A stretch of DNA of 64,000 nucleotides from Halalkalibacter oceani (GTDB lineage Bacteria > Bacillota > Bacilli > Bacillales > Bacillaceae_D). The position numbers and the translations under genes were made by a program. Below are positions 25,124 through 33,432 of the stretch, piece by piece. Positions within the stretch are counted from its first letter, which is position 1, and every line of letters starts with the position of its first letter. The stretch lies in contig NZ_JAMBOL010000008.1 of NCBI RefSeq assembly GCF_023715605.1, positions 1 through 64,000 of the forward strand, read 5' to 3'. The notes beneath the pieces were generated by a model. The model was not told the DNA's origin. It worked only from the letters and a program-made list of their open reading frames with translations, and ran no database searches.

Positions 25124-26386
25124 TTATTCATTCACATATGGAATCGTTAATGGGCCGAGCGGGAGGACGGCGACCGTCATCTGCTCTCCGTATTTTTGCT
25201 TTAGTTGCTCGAGCGTTTGTTCAATGCTATTGGTCGGCGTGAGCATCGCGTCGGCCACATCCTGCTCGGACAGCGTCGAATAGACATAAACATCGGCCCA
25301 TACTTGGATCACGGCCTGCTTTTGCACTTGCCATTGGTCAAACATTTTAAACTCGGGATCATTAATCATATCAAGAATTTCCTGCGGGCTTTTGCGCATC
25401 TTCAAAATCTCGCCGAAGTTGCCGTGATTCGGCAGCCCGTCCGCGCATTCCGACGCGCAAATAATCGTCCCGCCTTTCTTGACAATTTTATGAGCAGCAC
25501 TCATCCCTTTTACAGCCTGATAAAGATTCTGATCGAGCGGATAGCCGGAATTTGAGGTAATGACTACATCAAAACGCTCCGGACATTCAATCATCGTATG
25601 CTCCTTCACGTACGCACATCCGGCGTCATGGGCTTCATACAATTCACCGGCAAACACATTCGTAATTTCCTTTTCTTTATTTAACGTGACATTAAGCATA
25701 AAGTCAGGCTTACAGAAGCTGTTCACCTCGCGCGTCATATCCTGGACAGGGTTATTTGTCATGTTCCCCCATGTTGAAAGCGGATCACCGATCATTCTCG
25801 CGTTATGGAAGGTCATGATCGTTTCAATTCCGGCGATACCCGGCATAATCCCTTTTGGTCCACCTGAGAAACCGGCAAAAAAGTGCGGCTCAATAAAGCC
25901 GGTGACAATTTTGAAATCAGCCTCGACGTATTCCTTGTTTAAATACACATCACAGCCAAAGCGGCTTTCTCCGACCTTTTTCAAGCTCTCTTTATCATGA
26001 CAATGGTTGTTAATGATCCGGATGTTATCAACGACCCATTGCCCAAGCATTTGGACGAACTCTTCCTCTGTTTGGTCGCGGTGCGTGCCTGTGCCATTAA
26101 TCACAACAAAGTTCTCAAGCGGCACATGGGACAGCTCTTTAATCAGCCACGGGACGAGCTTCTCATTAGGTGTCGGGCGTGTAATATCGCTAATGACGAT
26201 CGCCACTTTATCCGTTTCTTTGACCATCTCACGAAGCGGCGCCGTCCCGATCGGATTGCGTAAGGCTGACAAAACAGCGGCCTCATCATCCTCGAGCTTA
26301 GGTATATCCTTCGGCTCCACGATTGTTGCTTCATCGGGCACAGTGATAGTCAACCCTTGTTTTCCGTACAATAATGTCGTTTCCAT
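25124..26386 (-). CDS. larA: Nickel-dependent LarA-family 2-hydroxyacid racemase
   Basis: A 420-residue close LarA homologue. The catalytic and metal residues of L. plantarum LarA (H108, H174, K184, H200) are all present with a constant offset of six. They are H102 in GTGTHRD, H168 in EPHFFAGFSGG, K178 in GGPKGIMPGIAG and H194 in TFHNAR. SDITRP (66-71) is the substrate-binding Asp/Arg motif. It should invert C2 of a hydroxyacid using the cofactor made by LarB, LarE and LarC encoded 15 kb away. It is the last gene after a KdgT-type permease and glycerate kinase, so glycerate is the inferred substrate rather than lactate. GCGAGGGG precedes the ATG. Confidence 0.9.
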   Translation of the reverse strand: METTLLYGKQGLTITVPDEATIVEPKDIPKLEDDEAAVLSALRNPIGTAPLREMVKETDKVAIVISDITRPTPNEKLVPWLIKELSHVPLENFVVINGTGTHRDQTEEEFVQMLGQWVVDNIRIINNHCHDKESLKKVGESRFGCDVYLNKEYVEADFKIVTGFIEPHFFAGFSGGPKGIMPGIAGIETIMTFHNARMIGDPLSTWGNMTNNPVQDMTREVNSFCKPDFMLNVTLNKEKEITNVFAGELYEAHDAGCAYVKEHTMIECPERFDVVITSNSGYPLDQNLYQAVKGMSAAHKIVKKGGTIICASECADGLPNHGNFGEILKMRKSPQEILDMINDPEFKMFDQWQVQKQAVIQVWADVYVYSTLSEQDVADAMLTPTNSIEQTLEQLKQKYGEQMTVAVLPLGPLTIPYVNE

Positions 26387-26442
26387 GAAAAAACCCCTCG
26401 CTTTTCATTACTTTGTTCGTTTCTTCCTTCATATGGCGAAAT

Positions 26443-26469
26443 CCCCTGAAGTCGCCTACACCTCAGGGG
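26443..26469 (-). other. Inter-cistronic hairpin between kdgT and larA
   Basis: CCCCTGA (26443-26449) pairs with TCAGGGG (26463-26469). No T-run follows, so it may tune larA expression rather than end the transcript. Confidence 0.45.
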
Positions 26470-26509
26470 TCGCTCATGTAAAGAGACCGTCATCCATTAC
26501 CTTGCCATT

Positions 26510-27595
26510 CTACTTCTCATTATACTCTATTTTAGCATCAATACCTTTTCTCCGTTGATATTTATCCATGAGGATTACAGCAATCGGACAAAGAATCGCA
26601 GTTGTCAACGTTGATAAGGAAATTTGCGCCGTCGCAATGTTGACGATGTCATGATAGCTTTGCGCTTCCTCCGCCGTCATCATGCCGGAATTGGCCGCGA
26701 CCGTCGCTGCAGCCGCAATCGCCGCCGGTGTCGCTGCGGCATTCCCCGATGTCGAGGCTTCCGCCACCGGAGCAATTTGGCTCTTCTCTTTAAACAATTT
26801 AAAGACGAGTATGCCGACTCCCCCTGTGAGGACGACCGTCATCAAACCAAGCAGGACTCCCGCGCCGACAACATCCGGATTAAAGAAGTTTGCCAGATTC
26901 ATCCCTGCTCCTAAAGCAAAAGCAAAGAATGGGACCGGCAGCAATTCTCCCGGACGTAAGAAATCACGAATTTCAGAATCAAGGTTCCCAAGCAGCATGC
27001 CAATCCCGATTGGCAATAACACGGCGATGAAAGCGATAACAGGGAAGCTTGAGCCCATCAATCCAAGCGCGATTAATGTCAGGAACGGTCCATCATTTAA
27101 GGAAAGAACAGAAACTGCACCGACGTCTGAACGGTTTCCGTATTGGCCTGCCAAAGCGGCATACATTCCACCATTCCCGTTTGTCATCGCCGCGATAATC
27201 GCGATCGTCGATAAGCCGAGCAGCCCATCCATCGGATCAAAGAAATAGCCAAAGGTCAGACCGACGGCAAGACCCGTTAAATACTTTGACAGCATGAGCA
27301 ATGTCCCTTTTTTCAATGCTCTTCCGCCGACGCGCAAGTCCATTTGGCTTCCGGCGCAGAACAGGAAGAGACCGATCAGCGTCAGCGCCCCAGTTTTAAA
27401 CAGTTCTTCGGCAAAGCCGCCGATCATCAGCATTTCATAGTTACCATCCGCATTCGGCGCAGCGCCCAATGCTTGAAGAATATTCATGATAAACGGGATA
27501 TGCATCTGGTCAATTGTATTAATGAGTGCTCCGAGCATGAGTGGAACAACCATCAGCCCACCCGGTACTTTTTCAATCGATTGTTTAATTCTCAT
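26510..27595 (-). CDS. kdgT: KdgT-family 2-keto-3-deoxygluconate-type permease
   Basis: A 361-residue membrane protein of the KdgT family, with about ten hydrophobic segments and the signatures VPGGLMVVPLMLGALINT, FLFCAGSQMD and GNGGMYAALAGQYG. An Ala/Thr/Asn-rich loop occupies about 285-310. KdgT imports 2-keto-3-deoxygluconate with protons. The glycerate kinase and CdaR-type regulator here suggest that this member carries glycerate or a related acid. The ATG at 27595 follows AGGAG by 8 bases; a GTG three codons earlier is less well placed. Confidence 0.85.
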   Translation of the reverse strand: MRIKQSIEKVPGGLMVVPLMLGALINTIDQMHIPFIMNILQALGAAPNADGNYEMLMIGGFAEELFKTGALTLIGLFLFCAGSQMDLRVGGRALKKGTLLMLSKYLTGLAVGLTFGYFFDPMDGLLGLSTIAIIAAMTNGNGGMYAALAGQYGNRSDVGAVSVLSLNDGPFLTLIALGLMGSSFPVIAFIAVLLPIGIGMLLGNLDSEIRDFLRPGELLPVPFFAFALGAGMNLANFFNPDVVGAGVLLGLMTVVLTGGVGILVFKLFKEKSQIAPVAEASTSGNAAATPAAIAAAATVAANSGMMTAEEAQSYHDIVNIATAQISLSTLTTAILCPIAVILMDKYQRRKGIDAKIEYNEK

Positions 27596-27617
27596 CTTTC
27601 TCACTCCTGTCTTCTTA

Positions 27618-28751
27618 TTATTGATTGAGATACATCGTCCGTATCACTTGCTCCGCTTTTTGCTGGAGCAGCTGTTCAGCCTTGTTCATCGCATCAGCCA
27701 GTGACATCGGTCCATTGACGATACTGTGCACGCTTTGAATCCCGTACTGGTAAAGCTCCTCGATGCCTTTTCCAATTGAACCGGCAAAGGCAACTGTCGG
27801 AATCCCGTGCTTCTGCGCCGCCTGGGCGACCCCCATCGGTGTTTTCCCTGAGGCTGTCTGATAATCAATCTGCCCTTCGCCAGTTATCACGACATCGGCT
27901 CCGGCAAGCGCTTCCTCTAGTCCGGTATATTCAATGACAATGTCGATTCCCCGTCTCATTTCCGCGGAAAAGAACGCCTGAAACGCTCCGCCAATCCCGC
28001 CTGCCGCTCCTGCACCGGCCTTGTTATGAAGGGCGATCCCTGTTTGGGCTTCGACAAGATCAGCCCAGTGAGACAGCTTTTTATCGAGAATCTCCACCAT
28101 CTCAGGTGTCGCTCCTTTTTGCGGGCCAAATATGTGAGACGCTCCCGTTGGACCAATGAGCGGATTCTGAACATCACAGGCCAGCAGAAAAGTTGAATCT
28201 GTAATTCGCCCGTCAAACTCCCGGTCGTCTATCGTAGCAATTTGATCAAGCTCGCCACCGCCAAAACCGACCTCATGACCATCCTTCGTTAAAAGCTTCA
28301 TCCCGAGCGCCTGCAGCATGCCACTACCGCCATCATTCGTCGCGCTTCCTCCCACTGCTAAAATAAATTCACGGCAGCCGGCATCGAGCGCAGCTTTAAT
28401 GAGCTGACCCGTGCCGAATGTAGTCGCTTTCATCGGATCCCTTCGTTCGGGAGGGATAAGATATAAACCGGACGCATCGGCCATTTCAATGACACATGTC
28501 CTTCCGTCCCCAAGCTGACCGTACGCGGCGCGGACTGGATCTCCTAAAGGCCCTGTTACTTCAAGCTCAACTTTTTTTCCACCTGTGGCCGCGACAAGGC
28601 TGTCCATCGTGCCCTCTCCTCCATCGGCGACAGGAATTAATACAGTTTCCGCCTCCGGGAGATACTGTTTAATGCCTTTTTCAATTGCTTTGGCGGCTCC
28701 CATCGCGGAAACGCTGCCTTTAAATGAATCCGGCGCGACAATGACTTTCAT
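27618..28751 (-). CDS. Glycerate kinase (GlxK/GarK family)
   Basis: ATP-dependent phosphorylation of D-glycerate, giving phosphoglycerate for glycolysis. The 377 residues carry the family start KVIVAPDSFKGSVSA, VADGGEGTMDSL, the AVGGSATNDGGSGML motif, and VITGEGQIDYQTASGK near 280. It is first gene of the operon with kdgT and larA, behind GGGGGTGGAG. As the kinase should prefer one isomer, a co-encoded LarA would let the cell use the other. Confidence 0.93.
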   Translation of the reverse strand: MKVIVAPDSFKGSVSAMGAAKAIEKGIKQYLPEAETVLIPVADGGEGTMDSLVAATGGKKVELEVTGPLGDPVRAAYGQLGDGRTCVIEMADASGLYLIPPERRDPMKATTFGTGQLIKAALDAGCREFILAVGGSATNDGGSGMLQALGMKLLTKDGHEVGFGGGELDQIATIDDREFDGRITDSTFLLACDVQNPLIGPTGASHIFGPQKGATPEMVEILDKKLSHWADLVEAQTGIALHNKAGAGAAGGIGGAFQAFFSAEMRRGIDIVIEYTGLEEALAGADVVITGEGQIDYQTASGKTPMGVAQAAQKHGIPTVAFAGSIGKGIEELYQYGIQSVHSIVNGPMSLADAMNKAEQLLQQKAEQVIRTMYLNQ

Positions 28752-28828
28752 CTCTCCACCCCCACAGAAGATAACGCTTTCAAAGATTTGACTTTATATT
28801 CAAATTACTTTCCTCTTGATTAGTTTTC

Positions 28829-28846
28829 ATTATACAGCGTTTACAT
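28829..28846 (-). promoter_or_regulatory. -10 box with overlapping cre-like site, glycerate operon
   Basis: TATAAT (28829-28834, minus strand) overlaps ATGTAAACGCTGTAT (28832-28846), which fits the Bacillus cre consensus WTGNAANCGNWNNCW at all but one fixed position. The -35 is weak, as expected for a promoter needing an activator such as the neighbouring CdaR-type protein. Confidence 0.5.
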
Positions 28847-28942
28847 GAATAAATCTTCGTGTTCTATGCACAAAAAAAAGTCGTTTTTTGTTGTCTTTTT
28901 TAGGCGAAACACCTAAAATGAAATGGCTAGAAACATCCGAGG

Positions 28943-29108
28943 CCATAGAAAAACTTCCTTTTTCGCAATTTAAAGAAGAGTAATGGCTCCGCGTTGCGCC
29001 TTGCTTCGACAAACCCATTCGTAGCCAGGCTTTCAAAATCAGGCAACGGCTACGCTCATTACGAAAAAACTGCTGCAAAAGTGAAAATCGTACTTTTTCA
29101 GCAGCTTT
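28943..29108 (-). repeat. MITE-like repeat, copy A, flanked by 13-bp direct repeats
   Basis: In minus orientation it starts AAAGCTGCTGAAAAAG, contains the hairpin ending CAGCAG, then TTTTTTCGTAATGAGCG, and ends near GTTTTTCTATGGCC. It aligns over its length with copies B and C. The 13-mer GAAACATCCGAGG occurs immediately on both sides (28930-28942 and 29109-29121), as expected of a target-site duplication. The right-hand copy supplies part of the ribosome site of the CdaR-type gene. With the promoter at 28829 it fills the 378-bp gap here; no gene is present. Confidence 0.7.
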
Positions 29109-29129
29109 GAAACATCCGAGGTGGTTACT

Positions 29130-30230
29130 GTGCTAACAAAGGAAATCGCAGAAGAAATCGTTAAAGAAACGATGAATCGTTTAAAGCGGAACATTAACAT
29201 CATTGATCCTGATGGTATCATTATCGCTTCGGGAGACCCAAGCCGGGTTGGTCTTTTCCACGCCGGCGGTCTACAGGTGATTAAAACCGGACAGCCATTG
29301 GTCATTACAGCGGAAAATGAAAAAAACCTTCCCGGCAGTAAAACCGGCATTAATCTCCCGATCGAATTCCAGCACGCTATCGTCGGGGCGATCGGCATTA
29401 CCGGGCAAAAAGAGGATGTCGAGGAATTTGGTGATTTAGTAAAAATGACAACCGAGCTGATGATCAAACAGGCTTCGATGGCCTCAAAACAGGAATGGCA
29501 GCAGCGCTTGAAGGAAGACACCTTCACCGCCCTGCTCAATCCTCCAATAAATGCGGAGCAGATCGAGCAACAGCTTAAGCAATTAGCGATTCAGCTTCAC
29601 GCGCCGTACCATGTTTTTTTGATTGACTTGCAGCAGGAGAAGCTGGCTGATACAACTATTTTGAAGCAGATTGAGCAAATCATCTATCCGGATCGTTCAC
29701 TCGTCGGCTTCCATGAGGGGAGCAAAATATTCGCGCTTACCTCGGGCTATACGCCGCAGCGCTTACGAAAAAAGCTGCAAGCCGTGAAGGAGATGCTGAC
29801 AAAAGCCAATGTACGCTGCCAGATCGGCTACGGCACACCTGCTGAGCAACTTGAAGCGGTCGCAATTTCCTTCAAAGAAGCAGAGCTTGCCCTCCGGATT
29901 CGCACGGGCTCCAAAACATTCGTCTCCTATGAGGACATTGAAACAGAGGCGCTGATCTACCAGCTCGATCAGCTGACAAAATCCCGTTTTCTGACGCGGG
30001 TGTTTCCGCAACTCACGCCAAAAACGAAGGAAACATTGCAAACGTTCTTTCAATACAATATGAATATAACCGAAACAGCGCAAGCCCTCTTCGTTCACCG
30101 CAACACGCTGATGTATCGGCTAAAGCGAATAAAAGAAAAAACAGACTACGATCCACAGCTATTTGCCGATGCCGTTACGCTGCAAATCGCGATTTGGATC
30201 GCCGCTCATCTCGAAGAAGAAAAGATGTAA
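29130..30230 (+). CDS. CdaR-type sugar diacid/glycerate regulator
   Basis: A 366-residue transcription factor. The N-terminal diacid-recognition domain (about 1-135; INIIDPDGIIIASGDPSRVG, PIEFQHAIVGAIGITG) is followed by a middle GGDEF-like region and a C-terminal PucR-type HTH (TAQALFVHRNTLMYRLKRI near 335). CdaR of E. coli responds to glycerate, galactarate and glucarate. It is divergent from the glycerate kinase/kdgT/larA operon, which it probably activates. GTG start at 29130 with GAGGTGG upstream; 29121 is in frame but inside that site. Confidence 0.88.
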   Translation: MLTKEIAEEIVKETMNRLKRNINIIDPDGIIIASGDPSRVGLFHAGGLQVIKTGQPLVITAENEKNLPGSKTGINLPIEFQHAIVGAIGITGQKEDVEEFGDLVKMTTELMIKQASMASKQEWQQRLKEDTFTALLNPPINAEQIEQQLKQLAIQLHAPYHVFLIDLQQEKLADTTILKQIEQIIYPDRSLVGFHEGSKIFALTSGYTPQRLRKKLQAVKEMLTKANVRCQIGYGTPAEQLEAVAISFKEAELALRIRTGSKTFVSYEDIETEALIYQLDQLTKSRFLTRVFPQLTPKTKETLQTFFQYNMNITETAQALFVHRNTLMYRLKRIKEKTDYDPQLFADAVTLQIAIWIAAHLEEEKM

Positions 30231-30240
30231 CGATGCGAAT

Positions 30241-30279
30241 ACGAGTGGATAGCCAAACGGCGACCCACTCGTTATTTTA
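30241..30279 (+). terminator. Terminator of the CdaR-type gene
   Basis: ACGAGTGG (30241-30248) pairs with CCACTCGT (30265-30272), followed by TATTTTATG. It also lies at the end of the convergent membrane-protein gene. Confidence 0.6.
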
Positions 30280-30591
30280 TGCTTTCTTCCCCCGCTTCAA
30301 AATGAGGCTGATGAGATAAAGAACAGGCGGAAGAAAAAAGAGTTTGAATATCGCTCCGTTCCCCACCAGCAAAATGTAAAGACAAAGCGGTAAAGAAAGC
30401 AAGAACGCCGCCAGCATCAGGTTTCCATTCCCTTTTATCGTTCCATACAACCCGCCAAAGCCTGGCAATAACAGAAACAACACGACATTTCTAACAAAGC
30501 TTCCATCATCATGCCGCAGCCCGCTGACCAGCAAGAACAGTGAAAGACCTATCAAAACGAGCGAAGCGACAACGCCAAACCGTTTAAACAT
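30277..30591 (-). CDS. Small membrane protein of unknown function
   Basis: A 104-residue protein not recognised. Four hydrophobic segments can be seen (MFKRFGVVASLVLIGLSLFL, FVRNVVLFLLLPGFGGLYG, LMLAAFLLSLPLCLYILLV and LFFLPPVLYLISLIL), and it ends KRGKKA. The start is set at 30591 because GGGGGAG lies 6 bases upstream; the frame continues to 30717 without a site. Convergent with the CdaR-type gene and divergent from the alcohol dehydrogenase. Confidence 0.7.
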   Translation of the reverse strand: MFKRFGVVASLVLIGLSLFLLVSGLRHDDGSFVRNVVLFLLLPGFGGLYGTIKGNGNLMLAAFLLSLPLCLYILLVGNGAIFKLFFLPPVLYLISLILKRGKKA

Positions 30592-30701
30592 TATTCTCCC
30601 CCTTGCTTTCATCTTCAGGCTCTCATTTTCACTTTCCCGTTTAACCGGATGGGAATACGGGCATGTAAATACTAATTTCCGAGAGAAGGAGTGTCGATCA
30701 A

Positions 30702-31826
30702 ATGCTGGCCTTAACAAATCAGGGAAAAGGGAAAGTTGATGTAAAAAAAGTAGATGATCCTGCTATTGAAAAGCCGGATGATATGATTATTAAAATAACG
30801 TCAACGTCGATTTGTGGATCTGATCTTCATTTATATCATAGCACGATTCCATTGAGCAAAGATTATATTATCGGTCATGAACCGATGGGAATTGTCGAAG
30901 AAGTCGGACCGGACGTGAAGAACGTTAAAAAAGGGGATCGGGTCGTGATCCCGTTTAATGTAAGCTGCGGCGAATGTCATTTTTGCCAAAATCAAATGGA
31001 AAGTCAATGTGATCATTCGAATCCGCACAAAGATAGCGGCGCCTACTTCGGCTATTCCGAGATATTTGGAAATTATCCGGGCGGGCAGGCGGAATACATG
31101 CGCGTTCCTTATGCCGACTTTACTTCATTTGTTGTGCCGGAGAGCAGTGAGCTCGAAGATGAAAGCCTGCTTTTTATCTCGGACGTGATGCCTACCGCCT
31201 ATTGGAGCGTCGAGGATGTCAAGCCCGGAGACACGGTGATTATCCTCGGAAGCGGGCCGATTGGCCTGATGACCCAGAAGTTCGCCTGGCTGAAAGGAGC
31301 GAAGCGGGTCATTGCCGTCGACCATGTTTCCTACCGGCTTGAGCACGCCAAACGAACAAACAATGTCGAGACTTATAACTTCAAAGACTATAAAGATATC
31401 GGCAAGCACCTGCACGAGATCACGAAAGGGGGAGCCGAAGTCGTGATCGACTGTGTCGGGATGGACGGCGATGTTTCGCTGAAGGAACATTTAAAAACGC
31501 TTACCGGACAGGTCGGTTCGATTGATCCGATTATTACCGCCGCCCACTCGGTGAAAAAATTCGGTACGATCCAACTGACCGGCGTTTACGGGGCTCCGGC
31601 CACAGCATATCCGCTGCACTCGATCTTTTCACGCAATATTACAGTAAAAGCAGGGCAGGCCCCGGTGATCCATTACATGCCGGAGCTCTATCAAATGGTT
31701 GAAAAAGGCACAATCGATCCGACCGACATTATTACCCATAAAGAAAGCCTAAAAGATGCCGCTGCTGCTTACGACATCTTCGATAAGAAAAAAGATAACT
31801 GTATTAAAGTTGTGTTAAAGCCTTAA
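30702..31826 (+). CDS. Zinc-dependent alcohol dehydrogenase
   Basis: Medium-chain dehydrogenase, 374 residues. Catalytic zinc ligands are seen in SICGSDLHLYH and GHEPMGIVEEVG. The structural-zinc cysteines are in CGECHFCQNQMESQC (about 87-101), and the NAD-binding motif is ILGSGPIGLM (about 183-192). It belongs near the formaldehyde dehydrogenase-like/threonine dehydrogenase branch common in Bacillus. The substrate is unknown and it stands alone with its own terminator. GAGAAGGAG precedes the ATG. Confidence 0.88.
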   Translation: MLALTNQGKGKVDVKKVDDPAIEKPDDMIIKITSTSICGSDLHLYHSTIPLSKDYIIGHEPMGIVEEVGPDVKNVKKGDRVVIPFNVSCGECHFCQNQMESQCDHSNPHKDSGAYFGYSEIFGNYPGGQAEYMRVPYADFTSFVVPESSELEDESLLFISDVMPTAYWSVEDVKPGDTVIILGSGPIGLMTQKFAWLKGAKRVIAVDHVSYRLEHAKRTNNVETYNFKDYKDIGKHLHEITKGGAEVVIDCVGMDGDVSLKEHLKTLTGQVGSIDPIITAAHSVKKFGTIQLTGVYGAPATAYPLHSIFSRNITVKAGQAPVIHYMPELYQMVEKGTIDPTDIITHKESLKDAAAAYDIFDKKKDNCIKVVLKP

Positions 31827-31840
31827 TTCACTCACAAAAA

Positions 31841-31882
31841 ACCTGTCTCAAAAGGGCGAACCGCCATGAGACAGGTTTTTTT
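31841..31882 (+). terminator. Terminator of the zinc alcohol dehydrogenase gene
   Basis: ACCTGTCTCA (31841-31850) pairs with TGAGACAGGT (31866-31875), followed by TTTTTTTG. Confidence 0.9.
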
Positions 31883-31947
31883 GTGCTGGATAAAATCCGC
31901 CAAGTTGAAAAAAATAGTAGTAACACTTTTTTAGGAGGATCAAAGCG

Positions 31948-32088
31948 ATGGAAGAACAATGCTTTTATTGTGATGATACATTTGAAGACAGCTATCATCA
32001 TGGCTTATTCATTTACCAGAACGAGCATGTCGACAAAGCTCTTTGCCCCCACTGCTACAGCGAATGGCTGGAAGGAATCAAGGAGTAA
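31948..32088 (+). CDS. Small zinc-ribbon protein, 46 residues
   Basis: A short gene. AGGAGG (31933-31938) is well placed before ATG 31948, and the frame is open to TAA at 32086. The product begins MEEQCFYCDDTFEDSYHHG and ends CPHCYSEWLEGIKE. Two CxxC pairs 28 residues apart (C5/C8 and C33/C36) with nearby histidines form a rubredoxin-like or zinc-ribbon knuckle. No function is recognised. It follows the alcohol dehydrogenase terminator and is convergent with the deacetylase gene, so it is probably expressed alone. Confidence 0.75.
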   Translation: MEEQCFYCDDTFEDSYHHGLFIYQNEHVDKALCPHCYSEWLEGIKE

Positions 32089-32122
32089 CCAACTCGATAC
32101 GATGAGTAGCCGCTTTTCCTTT

Positions 32123-32731
32123 TTAAACGATGAAATCAAATCCTTTTTTCCGGACTTCATCAATGATATCCGGTAACACGGCAGCTGTTTGCGGCAGTTC
32201 ATGGAGTAAAATGATCGAGCCATCCTTTATATGGCTGACGACGTTGTCGATTATCTTCTTAGGCTGCTCCTTAAGCTGCCAGTCATAGGAGCTGATTTCC
32301 CACATGACTGGAAGCAAGCTAAGCTCCTCAAGGATGTCCATCATATCTTCGTTAAACTGTCCGAATGGCGGGCGAAAATGCCTGATTTTTTCCCCGGTGA
32401 CCGCTTCAAGCTGATTGACGCTCGTTTTGATTTGCTTGTATTGCTGCTCTCTCGTTAATTTGCACAGGTTCTGATGCTTATGCGAATGGGAGCCGATGAT
32501 GTGACCTTCTTCGATTACCCTCCTCCACGGTCTAGCCTCGTAGAACGTCCGCGTTAGCCAAAAGAACATCGCCGGAGCTTGCCGTTCCGCTAAAATATCC
32601 AATATTCTTATGAGATGGCGACCTGGACCGTCATCAAAGGTCAGAACCACTTTTTTCCTTGTCGGAGTCAGTTGATTTCGATTTGTCAGCCACCTGTCAT
32701 CCTGCAGATCGTACACGACCTGATCTGTCAC
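32123..32731 (-). CDS. Polysaccharide deacetylase (NodB domain)
   Basis: Removes acetyl groups from peptidoglycan or chitin-like sugars. The 202 residues are nearly all NodB domain: TFDDGP with D33 and D34, the metal histidines H82 and H86 in SHSHKH, RPPFGQF, and the final LHELPQT. No signal peptide is visible. The start is odd. The only in-frame start is a GTG at 32731 with a stop two codons before it and no ribosome site. A four-codon mini-frame (32735-32749), which does have GAGAGGTGG upstream, ends 3 bp ahead of it. Translation by reinitiation, or a small start-region lesion, is possible. Confidence 0.8.
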   Translation of the reverse strand: MTDQVVYDLQDDRWLTNRNQLTPTRKKVVLTFDDGPGRHLIRILDILAERQAPAMFFWLTRTFYEARPWRRVIEEGHIIGSHSHKHQNLCKLTREQQYKQIKTSVNQLEAVTGEKIRHFRPPFGQFNEDMMDILEELSLLPVMWEISSYDWQLKEQPKKIIDNVVSHIKDGSIILLHELPQTAAVLPDIIDEVRKKGFDFIV

Positions 32732-32883
32732 TACTCATGGTGTACACATCGTTTACCACCTCTCGTCTTTTCTCTTTATTATACAGCAAGTATCCCTTAA
32801 TCATCCTGCCTTCCCCCTTTTTATCCGGCGTTATTTTTGCTTAAATAAAGAGAAAGAAACAGTAGAGAGAAAGGATGAAGAAG

Positions 32884-33285
32884 ATGCAAGCCACATTTCA
32901 ACTGAAGACAACAGCCCGCGATCAAATGATTGATATCACTGACCGAATCAGTGAATGGCTGCGTGACAACAATGTAAAGGAAGGAATCGTCGTCGTCTCC
33001 TCGCTCCACACGACAGCCGGAATCACCGTCAACGAGAATGCCGATCCCGATGTCAAAACAGATATGCTGCGCCGCTTTGACGAAATCTACCCGTGGCACC
33101 ACCCCAAGGATCGCCACGCCGAAGGAAACACCGCCGCCCACCTAAAAACGAGCACGGTCGGTCACGCCCAAACATTGATTCTCTCCCAAGGCCGGCTCCT
33201 CCTCGGCACATGGCAGGGCGTCTACTTCTGCGAATTCGACGGACCAAGAACGCGCTCCTTTGTCGTTAAGGTGATTGCTGGATAA
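32884..33285 (+). CDS. YjbQ/UPF0047 family protein
   Basis: A 133-residue protein of the YjbQ family. The conserved [19 protein letters not shown] (in part), [17 protein letters not shown] and [38 protein letters not shown] are visible as sub-blocks. Its histidines are grouped as in family members with weak thiamine phosphate synthase activity; the physiological role is not settled. The ATG at 32884 sits 8 bases after AAAGGA, while the earlier ATG at 32875 overlaps that site. Confidence 0.88.
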   Translation: MQATFQLKTTARDQMIDITDRISEWLRDNNVKEGIVVVSSLHTTAGITVNENADPDVKTDMLRRFDEIYPWHHPKDRHAEGNTAAHLKTSTVGHAQTLILSQGRLLLGTWQGVYFCEFDGPRTRSFVVKVIAG

Positions 33286-33381
33286 ATGCGGAGCGGAGAC
33301 ATCTTTACAATTTTTCTAAAGAATGAATTCCACCCTTTTATTTGATTTATCAAGAGTACGCGAGTAAGACGTTCAAAAATC

Positions 33382-33419
33382 AATAAGAGAGGCAACCTTC
33401 CGTAGGCTCCTCTCTTATT
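33382..33419. terminator. Bidirectional terminator between yjbQ-like and ACAD-like genes
   Basis: AATAAGAGAGG (33382-33392) pairs with CCTCTCTTATT (33409-33419); A- and T-rich runs flank both sides. It serves the convergent genes on either side. Confidence 0.75.
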
Positions 33420-33432
33420 TTCGGCTATTGTC

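Noticed and set aside
28830-29078. 82-codon frame on the minus strand
   Set aside because: It lies within MITE-like repeat copy A, and a sister frame occurs in copy C; a repeat artefact.
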